From NCBI GenBank assembly GCA_964405835.1, contig CAYOPN010000004.1, positions 4,459-68,458 on the forward strand: a DNA stretch of 64,000 bases, read 5' to 3'. This DNA comes from JAJVIP01 sp964405835 (lineage in GTDB: Bacteria; Elusimicrobiota; Elusimicrobia; F11). The position numbers and the translations under genes are program-made. The notes beneath the pieces were generated by a model. That model was given only the letters and a program-made list of their open reading frames with translations, was not told where the DNA came from and searched no databases. The stretch's first letter is position 1; every line of letters starts with the position of its first letter. Of this stretch, positions 62,010 through 64,000 are shown in pieces.

Positions 62010-62517
62010 GATCACCGTCGCCCGGATCATCATGGTGCCCATGATCGTGATCGGCCTTTTGGAAGGCGCGACCACGTGGGTGTACACGCTATTGGGACTG
62101 TGCATAATCTCCGATTTCCTGGATGGGCTTTTGGCGCGCCGCCGCGGCGAGCGCACCAAGCTCGGCGCGTTCCTGGACCCGATGGCGGACAAACTTTTGC
62201 TCATTTCCGTTTTTATGACGCTGGCGTTTCTGCGGCACGTTCCGATGTGGATCTTCGTGGTGATCCTCTCGCGCGACGTGTTTATTGTTATCGGATGGTC
62301 GGTCATTTATATCCTGACCGGCTCTAATGCGGTCGAGCCGCGGCCGCTTGGAAAATTTACGACCGCGCTGCAAATGATCACGGCCCTGGCCTGCATCCTG
62401 CCGCTTTCTTTCTACACCATCACGCGCCCCATGCTTTTTGCGTGCGTCGTCTTCACGGTGGCCTCCACCATCGACTACATCATCACCGGCGAGAAAAAAT
62501 TGGGAGCGTGGATTTAA
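61993..62517 (+). CDS. pgsA: CDP-diacylglycerol-glycerol-3-phosphate 3-phosphatidyltransferase
   Basis: A 174-residue membrane enzyme starting MTLPNKITVARI. The CDP-alcohol phosphotransferase signature DG-x2-AR-x8-G-x3-D-x3-D is complete (FLDGLLARRRGERTKLGAFLDPMADK region). It makes phosphatidylglycerol phosphate. ATG 61993 is used; the longer frame from 61819 lies inside hflX. The stop overlaps the plsY start (TAATG). Confidence 0.88.
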   Translation: MTLPNKITVARIIMVPMIVIGLLEGATTWVYTLLGLCIISDFLDGLLARRRGERTKLGAFLDPMADKLLLISVFMTLAFLRHVPMWIFVVILSRDVFIVIGWSVIYILTGSNAVEPRPLGKFTTALQMITALACILPLSFYTITRPMLFACVVFTVASTIDYIITGEKKLGAWI

Positions 62518-63107
62518 TGCTGGCCAAGGGACTGGTCCTGACCGGCGGGTATCTTTTGGGGGCGGTGCCCTTCGGTGTGATCATTGCCCGGGTTTTCTAC
62601 AAGACCGATATCCGCCAGCACGGCTCGCGCAACACGGGCGCAACCAATGTATGGCGCGTGCTCGGAAAAAAACCCGGCATCACCACGCTGGCGCTCGATG
62701 CGGTGAAAGGCGTGGTCCCGGTCGTCGTCGCCCGCCACTGTTTCCCAAATGATGCGCTGTTGATCATGGGAGCGGGGCTCGCGGCCATCATTGGTCACAA
62801 CTGGAGCATTTTCCTGATGGGCTCGGGAGGAAAAGGGGTGGCCACCTCGGCCGGCGTTTTTCTAGCCCTTATACCGGTGCAGGGGCTGATTGCGGTAGGG
62901 ACATTCTTGGTGTTCTTCCTGATTTCGCGGCGCGTGTCGGTGGGTTCCATCGCTGCCGCGATAGCGTTATTGGTCGCTACTTTTTTGGTGCATACACCGA
63001 TGCCGTTCCGGATCCTGGTTTTTTTGGCGTCCACCATGGTGCTTTTTAAGCACGTGCCCAACATGAAACGTCTGGTCAAAGGGGAAGAGCCGAAGGTGAA
63101 CCTATGA
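62517..63107 (+). CDS. plsY: Glycerol-3-phosphate acyltransferase PlsY
   Basis: A 196-residue membrane acyltransferase using acyl-phosphate. Motifs: GSRNTGATNVWR, GHNWSIFLMGSGGKGVATSAG (second conserved loop) and a final loop near KHVPNMKRL. ATG 62517 overlaps the pgsA stop; gpsA follows by overlap. The three genes form a phospholipid head-of-pathway cluster. Confidence 0.92.
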   Translation: MLAKGLVLTGGYLLGAVPFGVIIARVFYKTDIRQHGSRNTGATNVWRVLGKKPGITTLALDAVKGVVPVVVARHCFPNDALLIMGAGLAAIIGHNWSIFLMGSGGKGVATSAGVFLALIPVQGLIAVGTFLVFFLISRRVSVGSIAAAIALLVATFLVHTPMPFRILVFLASTMVLFKHVPNMKRLVKGEEPKVNL

Positions 63108-64000
63108 TGAAAAAAGAACGCATTGCGGTTTTGGGGGGCGGAACCTGGGGCGCGACGCTGGCCGCGCATCTGGCAAAAATGGGACATGATGTCGCGGTGT
63201 GGGAATTCGTAAAAGACGTGGCGGAATACTTGAAAATGAACCGTTCGCTGAAAACCCTTCCCGAACTAAAACTCCCGCCGGCCGTGAATATAACGAACGA
63301 TCTTTCCGAAGCGCTGAAAAACCGCGATGTGATCTTGTCGGTGACGCCGTCGCACGCAGTCCGCTCAACGTTCAAAGCGGCGGTGGCCACCGGAAATTTG
63401 AGCACAGGGCCCCTGGTTATCAGCGCCAGCAAAGGAATTGAAAATGGAACGTTTTCAACCATGAGCCAGATAATTTCTGAAGTATTCCCAGGCGTGGGTG
63501 AACTTGTTATTCTCACCGGGCCCAGTCACGCCGAGGAAGTGGCGTTGGGGCAACCGGTGGCGTTGGTCTCGGCATCGAAATCGAAAGAAGCCTCAGAGCG
63601 CGTCAAGAACATGTTTTCATCGGAAGTTTTCCGGGTTTATACCGGCACTGACCCGATTGGGGCGGAATTGGGTGGTTCGCTCAAAAACGTTTTTGCGGTG
63701 GCCTGCGGAATTGTGGACGGATTAAAACTGGGCGATAACACCAAAGCCGCGCTCATGACGCGCGGATTGAGCGAAATGGCGCGGCTTGGAAAAGTCATGG
63801 GCGGGGAAACCGTCACCTTTTTTGGACTCTCGGGCCTCGGAGATTTGATTGTGACGTGCGGGTCGAAACATTCGCGCAACCGTTCGCTCGGCGAAAAGAT
63901 TGGAAGCGGCAAAACATTGAAACAAGCGCTCGGCGAAATGACCATGGTGGCCGAGGGAGTAAAAACATCGGAATCGGCCTACAACCTGGGAAAAGCGAAG
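63104..64000 (+). CDS. gpsA: Glycerol-3-phosphate dehydrogenase [NAD(P)+], 3' end cut by window
   Basis: At least 299 residues, open to the window end. N-terminal Rossmann motif VLGGGTWGATLA, GPSHAEEVA, the catalytic lysine in GSLKNVFAVACG, NTKAALMTRGL and GLSGLGDL. It makes sn-glycerol 3-phosphate for PlsY. ATG 63104 overlaps the plsY stop (ATGA); a second ATG follows at once at 63107. Only a few dozen residues should be missing. Confidence 0.93.
   Translation, partial: MMKKERIAVLGGGTWGATLAAHLAKMGHDVAVWEFVKDVAEYLKMNRSLKTLPELKLPPAVNITNDLSEALKNRDVILSVTPSHAVRSTFKAAVATGNLSTGPLVISASKGIENGTFSTMSQIISEVFPGVGELVILTGPSHAEEVALGQPVALVSASKSKEASERVKNMFSSEVFRVYTGTDPIGAELGGSLKNVFAVACGIVDGLKLGDNTKAALMTRGLSEMARLGKVMGGETVTFFGLSGLGDLIVTCGSKHSRNRSLGEKIGSGKTLKQALGEMTMVAEGVKTSESAYNLGKAK

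Overview
The window is a dense, mostly protein-coding stretch of a Gram-negative-type bacterial chromosome. I see no rRNA, tRNA, CRISPR array, insertion sequence or prophage. Several features point to Omnitrophota (formerly OP3) or a close relative such as Elusimicrobiota: a 5189-residue multidomain protein, PorV-like outer-membrane proteins, FlgD-like/type IX-like C-terminal domains, an Ig-repeat surface protein with recurring PGET motifs, and short exported proteins. This assignment rests on gene style, not on a marker-gene tree.

Layout. 1-4062: end of a Cas4/RecB-like gene, argB, argD, eno, an FtsB/DivIC-like gene and a small coiled-coil protein, all on +. 4040-4906 (-): a 3D-domain envelope protein. 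5018-7996: a secreted protein with a sorting-type C-terminal domain, paired with a PorV-like protein. 8018-10614: alpha-glucan phosphorylase and a polyprenyl synthase. 10696-25185: two tandem sigma-54-like promoters, then a nine-gene operon encoding a small exported protein, a 1961-aa Ig-repeat adhesin-like protein, a PorV-like protein, a TPR protein, ExbB/TolQ, two ExbD/TolR, a TonB-like protein and a FlgD/OmpA-like protein. This looks like a motive-force-coupled surface-protein export or assembly system. 25201-27097: a VapBC-like module whose toxin gene overlaps an aminotransferase gene.

33804-27083 (-): murQ, anmK, a sodium-solute symporter and a NamZ-like (DUF1343) gene joined by ATGA overlaps, followed by DUF1573, rhodanese and DoxX-type genes. 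With nagZ and a BadF-type kinase (34096-36280, +) this is a peptidoglycan-sugar salvage locus. 36228-40460: hpf, trpS, tldD, tldE. 40464-42895: an MBOAT/SGNH pair for polysaccharide O-acetylation. 42926-43617: a small protein and a PilZ protein. 43692-59261: the giant gene. 59396-64000: a small exported protein, then miaA, hflX, pgsA, plsY and gpsA (cut by the window end).

Two themes stand out. First, short palindromic repeats of two families are scattered through the window. Three copies are translated in frame: two supply most of the signal peptide of an exported protein and one lies inside the giant protein. Second, the giant protein carries a Tiki/ChaN-like N-terminus, four copies of a module with an HEAxE motif, two beta-propeller-like regions, an HEVTH metalloprotease motif, a coiled coil, a VWA domain, a membrane hairpin and two MoxR/midasin-type AAA+ domains on one polypeptide.
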